NCBI GenBank assembly: GCA_018402135.1
Contig: JAGYJF010000001.1
Location: 1-46,382, forward strand
DNA length: 46,382 bases
Reading direction: 5' to 3'
From: Flavobacteriaceae bacterium
Lineage (GTDB): Bacteria > Bacteroidota > Bacteroidia > Flavobacteriales > Flavobacteriaceae
The position numbers and the translations under genes are program-made. Below, piece by piece: positions 1 to 9,221 of this stretch (its first letter is position 1; every line of letters starts with the position of its first letter). The notes under the pieces are model-generated. The model saw only the letters and a list, made by a program, of their open reading frames with translations. It was not told the DNA's origin and ran no database searches.

Positions 1-456
1 AGTATTCGTCAAATATGTATCGTACATCAAATTAGAAACTCATTAAAATACGTGAGCTATAAAGACCGTAAGCCAATAATGGTCGATATTAAAGCTATTT
101 ACCAAGCCGATAATGAGAAATTTGCTTTAGAGGCTTTTGAAGTATTTAAACAAAACTGGCAGGATAAATATCTCTCTGCCGTACAGTCTTGGGAAAACAA
201 TTGGGACAATTTAACCACCTTTTTAAACTATCCAAAAGAGATTAGAAAACTCATATATACTACCAATATCATTGAGAGTTTTAATGCCAGTTTAAGAAAA
301 TATACCCGCAACAAAAAAGTCTTTCCACATGACGATGCAGCCCTGAAATCAATATATTTAGCAGCTCAAAGTATCAGTAAAAAATGGAAGAAAACTCGAT
401 TTAAATGGGGCCAAATTTACAATCAATTGTATATTTGTTTTCCAAACAGGTTATAA
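1..456 (+). pseudogene. IS256-family transposase, C-terminal part (cut by window start)
   Basis: The reading frame is open from base 1 to the TAA at 454-456, so the visible 151 residues are the C-terminal part of a longer protein and the first GTG (base 52) is not the true start. The order of motifs is that of IS256/Mutator-type DDE transposases: an N-terminal stretch reading IRNSLKYVSYKDRK, a W-rich middle, then IYTTNIIESFN, whose Glu corresponds to the last acidic residue of the DDE triad, and finally a KKW...WG...QL end. It would catalyse cut-and-paste or copy-out transposition of its own element. The 3' end appears intact. Whether the element is complete cannot be judged, because its left end lies outside the window and I could not identify a convincing right terminal inverted repeat downstream. 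Confidence 0.9.
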
Positions 457-903
457 TCTATATTATTTTAACCTATGAATTTTGAAATTATTTTTCAAAA
501 ACACAAAATTTTGGATAAACTCTTAAAACGCGAAATTCTTCTAGCTAACACTGAACTTTTCACTTTTCACTTTTCACTTTTCACTTCTTCGTTCTCCCTT
601 CTCTTATGTCTTTCTCGACCTAAAGCCATACATCCTTCATGGCTCTTCCCACCTTACGCCATAGTAACGCCATAGATAAGCCCACCCTTGACTTTTTTAG
701 AATGATTCTAATATAGAGTTGTTGAGGGATTGTTCCCAGTATTTTATAAGCTTATGCTTGCTGTATCACCGTATTGATTTGTGTGGATGAACACCACAGC
801 GCGTTTGTTCTTGTGGCCGATATAATAGCTATATGGCTAATAGTGAATGCTAAAGAAATATAAAAAGAGACCGTATTTATAAAAAAACCGCTACTTTTAG
901 AAA
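457..903. other. Gene-free stretch between transposase and antiporter
   Basis: About 450 bases with no supportable gene. It contains a heptamer tandem repeat at 555-582 and a short palindrome near 702-712 (AGAATGATTCT). The right end of the IS256-type element must lie somewhere in its first part. Short open frames here have no recognisable family features. A weak TACTTTTA resembling a -7 element lies just before the antiporter start, around 891-898. Confidence 0.6.
555..582. repeat. Heptamer tandem repeat, 4 copies of ACTTTTC
   Basis: Four exact consecutive copies of ACTTTTC (555-561, 562-568, 569-575, 576-582), followed by a degenerate fifth beginning ACTT. It lies in the non-coding region between the transposase tail and the antiporter. 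Seven-base tandem repeats of this simple kind could arise by slippage. No function is evident. Confidence 0.9.
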
Positions 904-2160
904 ATGAAAGACCACTACCTCTTGCTCGCAAGTTTGGGTGTTGCAACACTTATCATGGCCTGGCTGCCTTCTATTTCTCAAAAGTTAAGAGTCAGCTCAC
1001 CCGTTTTCTTGTTACCCATAGGCATTTTGCTATACCTGCTAGGCACACCTTTAGGCTGGACCGAACTGCTTTGGAGTGATAATGCCATGATGATTTTTTC
1101 GGAGGCCATCGTCATTATCTCCTTGATGGGCGCAGGCTTAAAAATGGGATGTGACTATTCTTTTAAAGCCTGGAAACGGCCTATCTTACTGGTTGCCATC
1201 ACCATGCCCTTAACCATGCTGGCGGCCTACCTATTCGGTGTCTATTTTTTGGCCTTTAGCATACCTGCCTCCTTGTTATTAGCAGCAGTATTGGCACCAA
1301 CGGATCCGGTGCTGGCATCGGATGTGCAACTAGACGATCCCGAGCGGGAAGACAAACTAAAGGATAAAATCCGGTTTTCGTTAACCGCAGAAGCAGGACT
1401 CAACGACGGGATGGCGTTTCCATTTACCTATTTAGCAGTGATGGTAGCCCAAGCGGGCAGTTATGCAGCCTTTAGCTTTGGGGACTGGTTTTGGGATAAA
1501 CTACTGTTAAAAATAATTATAGGAGTAGCCATTGGTCTTATCATGGGAAGAGGTGTCGGGTACCTAATTACACACCTCGAAAAATGGGCTGGTATAATAA
1601 CCTATGATGGCTTTTTGGCGCTGTCCCTCACTTTTGCGGTTTATGGGTTGTCCGAGTTATTACACGGTTACGGGTTTATGGCAGTGTTTTTTGCTGGCTT
1701 GAGTTTAAGATATTCTGAAAATGTGAGCGGTAATTTTAAAAAGGAAATGCACGATTTTAACCACGAGATAGAGCGGCTCTTAATAGTAGTTTGGATCATC
1801 TTATTTGGTGGTACCATCATGAACGGCATATTAGAAATGACCGATTGGAAAGGCATTCTTTTTAGCGCCTTATTTGTACTGGTAGTGCGCCCGCTGGCGG
1901 GTCTTATAAGCTTTGTAGGTATTAAAGATTCCTTTAGGAATAAATTGGCCATTAGCTTTTTAGGCATTCGCGGCGTAGGCTCGGTGTTTTATTTGTCTTG
2001 GGCATTTTTGCAAACGGATGCTTTTGCAAACAAATACGAACTATACGCGATTACATCGTATATCATACTTTTTTCTATTGTGCTACATGGGTTTACGGCA
2101 CCTTCCATCATACACTATTTTAGAAGAAACCGGAAAAAGCATAAACTAGACGATATTTAA
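904..2160 (+). CDS. CPA1-family cation/proton antiporter (NhaP-like)
   Basis: This 418-residue protein has about 12 hydrophobic segments and matches the sodium/hydrogen exchanger family (CPA1). It would exchange Na+ or K+ for protons across the inner membrane. The visible signature residues are TDPV at 133-136 in the discontinuous helix region and the Asn-Asp pair N167-D168 within GLNDGMAFPF, the ND motif typical of electroneutral CPA1 exchangers. No long cytoplasmic C-terminal regulatory domain is present; the chain ends in a short basic tail. The ATG at 904 directly precedes a hydrophobic first helix. The gene lies downstream of a transposase remnant and 30 bases before an unrecognised gene on the same strand. 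The exact ion (Na+, K+ or Li+) cannot be read from sequence. Confidence 0.9.
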   Translation: MKDHYLLLASLGVATLIMAWLPSISQKLRVSSPVFLLPIGILLYLLGTPLGWTELLWSDNAMMIFSEAIVIISLMGAGLKMGCDYSFKAWKRPILLVAITMPLTMLAAYLFGVYFLAFSIPASLLLAAVLAPTDPVLASDVQLDDPEREDKLKDKIRFSLTAEAGLNDGMAFPFTYLAVMVAQAGSYAAFSFGDWFWDKLLLKIIIGVAIGLIMGRGVGYLITHLEKWAGIITYDGFLALSLTFAVYGLSELLHGYGFMAVFFAGLSLRYSENVSGNFKKEMHDFNHEIERLLIVVWIILFGGTIMNGILEMTDWKGILFSALFVLVVRPLAGLISFVGIKDSFRNKLAISFLGIRGVGSVFYLSWAFLQTDAFANKYELYAITSYIILFSIVLHGFTAPSIIHYFRRNRKKHKLDDI

Positions 2161-2190
2161 TAACCCAAACAAGAACGCACACACACGCAT

Positions 2191-2946
2191 TTGGCAAAGA
2201 TATATAGTAATAAGGCAGTATTTTACAGGTTTCAGACAGATGAAGCCTATCTCACGGATGAGGGCCCTATAGCGCGTGTAACGAGACCAAATCTTGCCTA
2301 TCTGGGTGACAAGGTAGACCCATTTAAGGATACAGATATAGAAGAGAAGCGCTTAAAGCGCGCAGTTTCATTACTTGAGAAAAGTGGCGGACCATATTTA
2401 AGGCAATCCACTGACAAGAGTAGAAGACGCCGATTGAGAACTATACTTAGAGAAGTGTTCCGTTTTGATGAAGCGCAATTTTCTCCGGGACTGCGAAGTA
2501 TTCATAGGGGTTTGTTAACCGCCGAAGGTCGTGCGCTACTTAACGGATTTGATTTTAATTTACATAGCAAGCCAAGGGCTTACTTGGGTGAGGCCTATTG
2601 TCTTGATTTAGAAAAAGGGGAATTGTATTTGCCTAATGTTTCACCTAAGCTTTTGTTAGCTGAAACTACCAAGGTTAAAAAGTTCTACCTGCGCCTTTTA
2701 TTAAGTAAAGTAAATTTTTTACTAGGTGAATTTATCACTGTTTGTAGCGATATAGTGCTATTAACCGCAAACGATCCAGATCAAGATTTACGACTAGACG
2801 TGGGCCAAATGCCGGATTGCGACGGCATTTATATCGCATATCTATGGATTGGCTTTAATCGTGAGGACGCCTGCGCCATTTCCGAATTTTTGTGTCATGC
2901 AGATGATGTGTTTCGCTTGTTGGTTTGTGAAGGCGAAACATTTTAA
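2191..2946 (+). CDS. Unrecognised 251-aa protein
   Basis: I do not recognise a family. The frame starts at a TTG 30 bases after the antiporter stop, with no clear ribosome-binding site, so the start is uncertain. The protein appears soluble, with no signal peptide or membrane helix. It has a strongly basic patch near residues 75-83 (KSRRRRLR), an acidic middle segment and a Cys-containing C-terminal third (for example ISEFLCHADD and LLVCEGETF). It may be co-transcribed with the antiporter. A bulged terminator-like hairpin lies downstream at 3073-3111. Its position next to a transposase remnant fits accessory DNA, but no composition measurement was made to support transfer. Confidence 0.6.
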   Translation: MAKIYSNKAVFYRFQTDEAYLTDEGPIARVTRPNLAYLGDKVDPFKDTDIEEKRLKRAVSLLEKSGGPYLRQSTDKSRRRRLRTILREVFRFDEAQFSPGLRSIHRGLLTAEGRALLNGFDFNLHSKPRAYLGEAYCLDLEKGELYLPNVSPKLLLAETTKVKKFYLRLLLSKVNFLLGEFITVCSDIVLLTANDPDQDLRLDVGQMPDCDGIYIAYLWIGFNREDACAISEFLCHADDVFRLLVCEGETF

Positions 2947-3072
2947 ATACTTCCGAAATCAAGGCTTAAGTAGATGATAAGTCTCCGTGCCGATGTGCTA
3001 ATCGTTTTAGGACGGCTAGAGCGCTAAAGACTTTGGCGATATGAAAAATTATTTGGTTGATAAAAACCATAA

Positions 3073-3111
3073 AAAAAGGGAGTGCAACTTTTTAAATTGA
3101 CTCCCCTTTTT
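3073..3111. terminator. Probable bidirectional terminator (bulged hairpin)
   Basis: The left arm 3073-3087 (AAAAAGGGAGTGCAA) pairs with the right arm 3097-3111 (TTGACTCCCCTTTTT), apart from offset single-base bulges. A-runs and T-runs flank the stem on both sides, so it could act in either direction. It sits between two convergent genes, the plus-strand gene ending at 2946 and the minus-strand gene ending at 3166. Confidence 0.7.
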
Positions 3112-3165
3112 ACCACTTCTGAAAAAAAATAATATAGATGTCCCATTATCTATATTTCCGTCAAG

Positions 3166-5015
3166 CTAACGTCGCTTTAATATTTTTTTAGAGACTTTAT
3201 AGCCATTGCTCAGTTCTATATACGTGATATAAATGCCGGTAGCCAAATGTTGCGTATCGATGTTGATGCTTGCTGTTTGAGGGGTTTCACTATTTACCAA
3301 ACGACCGAGTTGGTCTATAAGTTGAAACTTGGTGATAAAGTCACCATTCACCGTTTCTATTAATAATTGGTTAGCGTCTGCTTGTGAAATAAGCAATTGT
3401 TTGTCAGTTTCGGTGGCTTGAATTGACAAGGTTTGTGGATTGAATACAATTTCAAACCTGGTGTTAAATGCCCCTGTTTGTGATTCAAATTCATAATCGC
3501 TTTCACTTAAATTATGAAGCTTGTTTAGTAAATGGTCTTTGATATAAATTTGTTCGGTATCAAAGAACAGTCCTTGGGTTTGGGCAATTGAAAAACGGTA
3601 CAGTACCGCCTCAGAAATGCTGGTGTAAAACCCTAACCGAATAATTTCGTCAGTACTCAAACTGCTACTGGCTTTGCCTTGTATGGCGAGTTTGGTAGTA
3701 AAATCGCCATCAACACCCGTATAAATAATAGCGGCAGTTGCGCTTGATAAATTTCTCGGGGCATCGTAATGCGGTCCGTCGTTAGCATCGGTGGCACCAT
3801 CAACATAGGCCACTAGTATTTGGTTGAATAAACCGTTATCGGTGGTTAAATTTAGCCACAGCTTATTGGCAATGCCAGTGTTTTGTCGGAAAAATTGATG
3901 GTTACTGCTGTTGTCGGCCATTCGCATGGCGTTGTTGAAAACCGCATTGCCGTTGGCAAGCCCTTGTACAAAAAATCCTTGTCCGGAAGCTATACATCTA
4001 ATAGGAATCACATCCGATCCGCCTGCAACTTCACCGCTGCCAGCGTTGATGATGGCGTAGTCGTCACTGCTAAAATTAAAAGTGTCTTGTCCGTTATTGG
4101 TGGCGCTAGGTGGATTGCCATGCGACCATAAGTAAATTGCCCCGCCAATTACGGGACTATTAGCACTAAAAAAGGCATCGGCACTAATGGCTGACGGATA
4201 GGGATTGCCTATAAAATTCCAATCCTTGTCGCCGTTGTCGCCATTGTAATATATGGGAGCGTTGATGGTACCCGTGTTAAACGGACCTTCAAAAGTATAT
4301 TGATAAAAGCATTACCAGCAACAAATGCACCGCTGTTGTGGGTGGTTGCATAGCCACGACCAGGTTGAAGCACATCGGGTCCACTAAGTAATTGCCAATC
4401 GTCGCCATTGTCGTCTATATCATCATGACCCGCAACCATGGTGTTGTTGTTGGCGTCTTCTTTTAAAATATCTAAATAATTTTCGGCATTGAACCAAAAG
4501 CGTCGTTGCGGGTTAGAATTGGCAAAAGCCTGAGCCACTGTTGTGCCAGAAACGGGAGCGCTCCAATAGGTATAATCGTACCAATGGTTAAGTACAGCCT
4601 TGGTTTTATGAACAATGGCTTGACCTCCAGAATCCAAATAAAAAGTGCCACTGTCGTTATTTTGTATAAAAGTACCTTTCGATTCAATAATAATAGCACC
4701 AATGATATCAGCGTTTTCATCAATTTCAATATAGCTGTTGGCATTAATGGTTAAGGTATAGCCTGCATTTACTATAAGGTTTAAAGCGGAAAAGCTTCCA
4801 TGACTGGCTGTGTTATAATCGCCACTGATAATTGCATTTTTTGAGAGGTCTGGTGTAGCGTTACTCCAATTTGAGCCGTTCCAAATATTAGATGGGGTTT
4901 CTAAAATAAAATGCTCGCTATTGGATAGGTGGGCATAAGCAGTTGTTTTAACGAGTATTAAAATTACAAGGGTCAATTTAAATACCTGTTGCGATAATTG
5001 TAATTTTTTGCACAT
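3166..5015 (-). pseudogene. T9SS-exported protein with type A sorting domain, single frameshift
   Basis: Two minus-strand reading frames form one gene broken by a single-base deletion. The first (from ATG at 5015) carries a signal peptide (about residues 1-28, ending TTAYA) and a repetitive beta-rich region. It leaves frame near the four-base run at 4305-4308. The second frame then reads FYQYTFEGPFNTG onward without interruption to the stop at 3166, including a stretch that lacks its own start. The total length of 1850 bases becomes a multiple of three if one base is restored. The C-terminus (about the last 75 residues) is a Por-secretion-system type A sorting domain: DQLGRLV, then LATGIYI and the basic end KKILKRR. 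The product would cross the outer membrane through the type IX system. The function of the passenger is unknown. A sequencing or assembly error in the homopolymer is as likely as a true mutation. Confidence 0.8.
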
Positions 5016-5389
5016 AAAAGCGGTATTAGGGATTTGGTTATTTCAAAGATAAACCAAGCACAAAGCGCTTCGTTAAAAGGTCTTTAAAAGTCGACAAGTG
5101 GTTAATAATTAATCAAAATACCGCTATAGAACACTTTTTTGTGAACTACCTCTTACAACGCTGTCGTGTTTATTACTACACGTGTGTAATGGTTTTTATT
5201 ACCATTTAAATATTACTTTAAAATCATAAATTGATAATACGATACCGAATCGTTACTTTTAGTTAATAGGATGCGAATCAATGATTAAAAATGCTTGGCA
5301 ATGGCTGTTGATTTATCATTACAGAACAAGGGTTTTTAAGTGTCAAAAAATGAAATTATAACCCTATATTGTAACAAATAATATTTATC
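5016..5389. other. Divergent intergenic region, 374 bases
   Basis: This region separates the frameshifted T9SS gene (minus) from a small secreted protein gene (plus). A -7-like TATCTTTG for the minus gene is at 5044-5051. A short imperfect palindrome (TACTACACGTGTGTAAT, about 5172-5188) and an AATGG...CCATT pair follow. No RNA gene or further coding sequence was recognised. Confidence 0.5.
5044..5051 (-). promoter_or_regulatory. -7 promoter element for the T9SS gene at 5015
   Basis: The minus strand reads TATCTTTG, an exact match to the Bacteroidota -7 consensus TAnnTTTG, 28 bases upstream of the ATG. No clear -33 TTG was found at the usual distance. Confidence 0.5.
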
Positions 5390-5953
5390 ATGAAACATGT
5401 ACCTATTGTCATAGCGCTTCTTATTACCTGTAGTCTCTATTCACAAGAAACAAACTCGGACCTATTTTGGGAGCGATTGCAACAACTATGTGGTAAGTCG
5501 TTTGAGGGTAAGTTGATCATCCCCGAAAATGACCCGCAATTTGGTGGTAAAGCTTTGGTGATGCATGTAAGAAGTTGTAGTGACACCGTGATTAAAATAC
5601 CCTTTTTTGTGGGCGATGACAAATCGAGAACTTGGGTGTTAACGTATACCAACGGACTCATTGAACTAAAACACGACCACCGACACGAAGATGGCAGTCC
5701 CGATGCAACCACTATGTATGGCGGTACAGCAAGCAATAGGGGGAAAGCAAACGCGCAAATGTTTCCTGCCGACGCGTTTACCACCCAATTAATACCAGCA
5801 GCTGCTACTAATGTTTGGTGGATCACACTAAGCGATACCGAATTTACTTATAATTTAAAAAGAGTAGATACCCCAAGGCAATTTACAATCGCATTTGATT
5901 TAAATAAAACCATTCAAAATCCTGCGCCACCATGGGGATGGACGGATGATTAA
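5390..5953 (+). CDS. Secreted protein of unknown function (187 aa)
   Basis: The N-terminus MKHVPIVIALLITCSLYSQ is a clear signal peptide, probably cleaved after YSQ, so the mature protein of about 168 residues is exported. The rest is beta-rich and soluble-looking, with two cysteines (C34 and C63) that could form a disulfide. The C-terminal part reads FTYNLKRVDTPRQFTIAFD and ends in a Pro/Trp-rich tail (PAPPWGWTDD). I recall similar uncharacterised proteins in Flavobacteriaceae but no characterised family. It is convergent with the next gene, with only 6 bases between the two stops. No lipobox or T9SS signal is present, so a periplasmic location is most likely. Confidence 0.75.
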   Translation: MKHVPIVIALLITCSLYSQETNSDLFWERLQQLCGKSFEGKLIIPENDPQFGGKALVMHVRSCSDTVIKIPFFVGDDKSRTWVLTYTNGLIELKHDHRHEDGSPDATTMYGGTASNRGKANAQMFPADAFTTQLIPAAATNVWWITLSDTEFTYNLKRVDTPRQFTIAFDLNKTIQNPAPPWGWTDD

Positions 5954-5959
5954 TTGGCT

Positions 5960-6451
5960 TTACAGATTAAATGATGCGCCTATGTTAAAAATAAACTGGT
6001 TGTGAATTGTTTCGGCGGGTGTAAGCGCTCCAGTATCGTATTTAGCGATGGGCACTCCAATTTCTGAATATATCCCAAATCCAGGCGAAAAGAAATAACG
6101 CGCCCCTATATGTCCGCCAAAGTTTTTAAGGCCAAAGCTTAAACCTGGATATAAATCAAAATTTTGGTCTATTCTTAAAACGTAGCCTATGTTGGCATTA
6201 AAGCGAACACGAACATCAACCCTATCGCCAAAATCCGCTTCCATATTATCACTCAAACCTAAGGCATAAGTGCCAACAAAACCAAATGAAATATTTTCAC
6301 CCACACCAAAATCGTAGGTAGCATTAATGCCGGTAGATCGTTCCTGAGCGTTAAGTCCTATTTGAAATTTATTATCACCTCGGCCTGAGAAGGCTTGAGC
6401 ATTCACGAAGGCTATTGAAAGTAACATCAGAATAAGGATACAATTTTTCAT
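5960..6451 (-). CDS. Small outer-membrane beta-barrel protein (DUF6646-like)
   Basis: This 163-residue protein starts with a signal peptide (MKNCILILMLLSIAFVNAQ). The mature part begins with AFSGRGDNKFQIGLNAQ and consists of alternating hydrophobic and polar strands with many glycines. It ends in Phe-Asn-Leu after FIFNIGASFNL, as expected for an eight-stranded outer-membrane barrel. The start of the mature chain matches my memory of the flavobacterial DUF6646 group, though I could not check this. Its role is unknown; a structural or small-channel role is possible. It follows mrpG by 83 bases but has its own promoter-like element in the gap, so it need not belong to the mrp operon. Confidence 0.75.
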   Translation of the reverse strand: MKNCILILMLLSIAFVNAQAFSGRGDNKFQIGLNAQERSTGINATYDFGVGENISFGFVGTYALGLSDNMEADFGDRVDVRVRFNANIGYVLRIDQNFDLYPGLSFGLKNFGGHIGARYFFSPGFGIYSEIGVPIAKYDTGALTPAETIHNQFIFNIGASFNL

Positions 6452-6477
6452 CTGGTATAATTTGGATTTATAAGTTA

Positions 6478-6504
6478 CAAATATAAGGAATATAAACTTT
6501 ACAA
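6478..6504 (-). promoter_or_regulatory. Promoter of the small barrel-protein gene
   Basis: The minus strand carries TATATTTG (6485-6478), matching TAnnTTTG, with TTG at 6504-6502 sixteen bases upstream of it. The ATG lies 26 bases downstream at 6451. The spacing is slightly short for the Bacteroidota consensus. Confidence 0.55.
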
Positions 6505-6534
6505 CTTCAATATGAGCACATTAATTAAATTTAG

Positions 6535-6957
6535 CTATTTATTTTTTGTGTCGTTAGGTGTTTCCTCAATGGTGTTTATGATGGCGGTTGATTCGTCTTC
6601 TATGTCTTCACTCATAAGTTCGTGGGTTACCTTTTTATACTTACCTTCAAGATCGTCCATAACGGATTTATGCCAAAGCTTGACACCAATAAAGTACGAC
6701 GCTCTACCAATTAAGTGAGCTGCGATAGGTGCCGTTAATATAATGAAAAGAATGATGGCCAAAACACGCGAAGTAACCGATAGCTCTTTAAAATAAAATG
6801 CCGCTGCAATTAAAATCAAGCCAATACCAAGCGTGGCGGCTTTGGTGGTAACCGAAATCCGCAAATAGGTATCCGGCATTCTTACCAGACCTATGGCCGC
6901 AAGCAGTACAAAGATGGTACCTAAAGTGGCGATAATGGCAATAAATAAATCACTCAT
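6535..6957 (-). CDS. mrpG: Mrp-type Na+/H+ antiporter subunit G
   Basis: This 140-residue protein with three N-terminal hydrophobic helices matches MnhG/MrpG, a small membrane subunit of the multi-subunit cation/proton antiporter. Family features include VRMPDTYLRISVTTKAATLG in the first half and TAPIAAHLIGRASYFIG in the third helix. A charged C-terminal tail (about residues 95-140, rich in Asp and Glu) extends into the cytoplasm and is longer than the minimal family core. Its start overlaps the end of mrpF by 8 bases, so translation is probably coupled. It is the last gene of the seven-gene mrp operon. Confidence 0.93.
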   Translation of the reverse strand: MSDLFIAIIATLGTIFVLLAAIGLVRMPDTYLRISVTTKAATLGIGLILIAAAFYFKELSVTSRVLAIILFIILTAPIAAHLIGRASYFIGVKLWHKSVMDDLEGKYKKVTHELMSEDIEDESTAIINTIEETPNDTKNK

Positions 6958-7225
6958 TTTTGTTTCGTTTTTCTAAGTAATATGAAAACGCTACGGTACC
7001 TAAAAAGGCAATAAGCGCCAAAATCATGGCAATGTCTAAAAAGGTTGGTTGGTCGGTGATGATACTATAAATAGCAATGATACCAATACCAGTTGTTATT
7101 AATAAATCTAAAGCAATCACACGGTCAGCAATACTTGGGCCTAATAAAAACCTAACAAACAGCAGTATCATAGCCACAGAAAGCACTGGCAGTAAAATAA
7201 AATAAAGATAATCGTATAAGCTCAT
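6950..7225 (-). CDS. mrpF: Mrp-type Na+/H+ antiporter subunit F
   Basis: The product has 91 residues, normal for MnhF/MrpF, with three membrane helices. The conserved block GPSIADRVIALDLL lies near residues 28-41; its Asp residues are conserved in the family. This small subunit is needed for assembly and function of the Mrp complex in the inner membrane. The gene overlaps mrpE by 4 bases upstream and mrpG by 8 bases downstream, the arrangement expected for subunits made in fixed ratio. Confidence 0.94.
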   Translation of the reverse strand: MSLYDYLYFILLPVLSVAMILLFVRFLLGPSIADRVIALDLLITTGIGIIAIYSIITDQPTFLDIAMILALIAFLGTVAFSYYLEKRNKNE

Positions 7226-7701
7226 CTTAAAATCTCTAATAAGCGTCGTTCAAACCCTTGCTTAATATCGTTAATGAATTTCTCTTTATCGGAAATGTAC
7301 ATAGCATGCACGTACAGTACTTTTCTGTCATTTGAAACATCGAGACTCAAGGTGCCGGGTGTAAGTGAAATTAAATTGGCTAGCAAGGTGATTTCTATAT
7401 CACTTTTGGCGTCTAAAGGTACTTTTACAATACCGGGTTTCATGTAGAATTTAGGCGTTACCACATCAAAAGCAACTTGAATATTGGCTTTTATTAATTC
7501 GTAGGAAAAGAATAGAAAAAAGAAAATAATTTTCGGAATGATCTTAAAATACTTTTCATCGCCGTTGTTTAAGGTGATGATCCACATGATAAGAAAGCTC
7601 AAAACAAAGCCAAAGAGAAAATTAAGAAACCCAAAGCTACCCGTTAGCGCTACCCAAACGAAGGTTAGAAGAATATTGCTTAAAAATCGTCTACTTATCA
7701 T
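7222..7701 (-). CDS. mrpE: Mrp-type Na+/H+ antiporter subunit E
   Basis: This 159-residue protein matches MnhE/MrpE, with two or three N-terminal hydrophobic helices and a cytoplasmic C-terminal domain. Typical blocks are VTPKFYMKPGIVKVPLDAKSD, TLLANLISLTPGTLSLDVS and YVHAMYI. Work on other Mrp systems shows that MrpE affects assembly and transport rate. The gene starts 11 bases after mrpD and overlaps mrpF by 4 bases, which places it in the standard D-E-F order. Confidence 0.94.
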   Translation of the reverse strand: MISRRFLSNILLTFVWVALTGSFGFLNFLFGFVLSFLIMWIITLNNGDEKYFKIIPKIIFFFLFFSYELIKANIQVAFDVVTPKFYMKPGIVKVPLDAKSDIEITLLANLISLTPGTLSLDVSNDRKVLYVHAMYISDKEKFINDIKQGFERRLLEILR

Positions 7702-7712
7702 AGTTTTTAAAT

Positions 7713-9221
7713 CTATTTGTTCAGCACTGCTTCAATATACAATTGATTGTTCATGAGCTCTACCGCAATTCTCGATGACAAACGTTGGATGTGTTCGGCA
7801 CCAAAACCAATATAAAGTGATACCATTGCCAAAAATACCATAGGTACAATCATTTGTAATTTTTGTCTTTTGTTCAAAAGCTGAAAATACCTAAAGTTTG
7901 GAACTTTATTTAAAACAGGACCATCTTTCCAAAATACTTCCGACCACATTCGCGCTATTACAAATAAGGTAATAAAGGTAGCAAATAATACCGCGCCAAT
8001 TAGCCAATAGTTCCCAATTTTAAAGCTTTCGGTAATAAGGGCAAGTTTTGGCCAAAACCCCGATAATGGTGGAATGCCAATAAGTGAAAACAACGGAATA
8101 ATCATCAATAAAGAAAACATGGGGTAATGGGCGTAAAGTCCACCCAAATCGCGCATGCTAAAGGTTCCTTTAATGCGGTATATAAGTCCGCTTACCATAA
8201 ATAAATTGGTTTTAACTACAATATCGTGTATCAAGTAAAACACCGCGCCTGCAATAGCTGCCTCGGTGTAAAGCCCAAGTCCTAAAATCATAAATCCAAT
8301 ATGACAAATGATAAGGTAAGAAAATATTTTCACAATATTATTTTGCACCAAAGCACCAACAGCACCCGAGAATAAAGTTAAGCCTGCAATACTTAAAATG
8401 ATGGTTTCTAAAAAATCTTCGCCTACAAAAATCAAGGTAAACACTCTAATAAGCGCATATACACCAACTTTGGTGAGCAATCCCCCAAAAATAGCCATAA
8501 CGGCTGGTGGTGGCGTGTGATACGATGCTGGTAACCAAAAATACAATGGGAAAATAGCAGCTTTAATTCCAAATCCAATTAAAAATAATAAGGCCGTAAT
8601 TTCAACCAAACCCCTGTTCTCGATTTCGGCAACTTTAAGCGCTAAATCGGCCATGTTGAGCGACCCTGTGAGTCCGTAAAGTACGGCAATAGCCGTCAGG
8701 AAAATCATGGATGCTAAAATATTTAATGTAAAATACTTGATAGCACCTTCCAATTGTTTTTTCTCGCCACCAATGGTGATCAGCACGAAGGAACTAATAA
8801 TGATAATTTCGAACCAAACGTATAAATTAAATATATCACCTGTTAAGAAAGCGCCGTTTAAACCTAGTAGTAAAAAATGAAAAATAGGTAAGTAACCAAA
8901 TTTAAAACGTGCTCTTAAAATGGTCCCCGCCGAAAAAATTGAAACGGCTAGGCCGCTAATAGCGGTAAGTAAAACTAAAGTTGCAGCGAAAATATCGGCG
9001 ACAAAAGTAATACCAAATGGCGCTTCCCAATTACCTGCTTGTATCGTTAAAGTTCCTTTGGTCCAAATGGTTATAAATAGCCAAATTGAAAGGGCTAAAC
9101 TAACAATACAGCCAAAAATACTGATAGATTTTTGTAGCCTCACACTATTCCATGCAAACAACAGTACAATGGCAAAAAACAATTGCACCAAAATTGGATA
9201 TAAAACAATGTGATTTATCAT
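7713..9221 (-). CDS. mrpD: Mrp-type Na+/H+ antiporter subunit D (NuoN/NuoL-like)
   Basis: This 502-residue protein has about 14 membrane helices and belongs to the proton-translocating antiporter-like family shared with complex I subunits. The key charged residues known from MrpD are in place: E138 in [12 protein letters not shown] and K220 in [15 protein letters not shown]. The following helix carries [25 protein letters not shown]. It probably forms one of the proton channels of the complex. Its start overlaps the end of mrpC by 4 bases. Confidence 0.95.
   Translation of the reverse strand: MINHIVLYPILVQLFFAIVLLFAWNSVRLQKSISIFGCIVSLALSIWLFITIWTKGTLTIQAGNWEAPFGITFVADIFAATLVLLTAISGLAVSIFSAGTILRARFKFGYLPIFHFLLLGLNGAFLTGDIFNLYVWFEIIIISSFVLITIGGEKKQLEGAIKYFTLNILASMIFLTAIAVLYGLTGSLNMADLALKVAEIENRGLVEITALLFLIGFGIKAAIFPLYFWLPASYHTPPPAVMAIFGGLLTKVGVYALIRVFTLIFVGEDFLETIILSIAGLTLFSGAVGALVQNNIVKIFSYLIICHIGFMILGLGLYTEAAIAGAVFYLIHDIVVKTNLFMVSGLIYRIKGTFSMRDLGGLYAHYPMFSLLMIIPLFSLIGIPPLSGFWPKLALITESFKIGNYWLIGAVLFATFITLFVIARMWSEVFWKDGPVLNKVPNFRYFQLLNKRQKLQMIVPMVFLAMVSLYIGFGAEHIQRLSSRIAVELMNNQLYIEAVLNK

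Noticed and set aside
475..675. 66-aa open frame on the plus strand after the transposase
   Set aside because: It reads through the ACTTTTC heptamer repeat and has no family features, no promoter and no start signal.
752..949. 65-aa open frame on the minus strand over the antiporter start
   Set aside because: It overlaps the start of the well-supported antiporter gene and shows no recognisable features.
4300..4312. Programmed ribosomal frameshift in the T9SS gene
   Set aside because: No slippery heptamer or downstream structure is evident; a one-base loss or sequencing error explains the break more simply.
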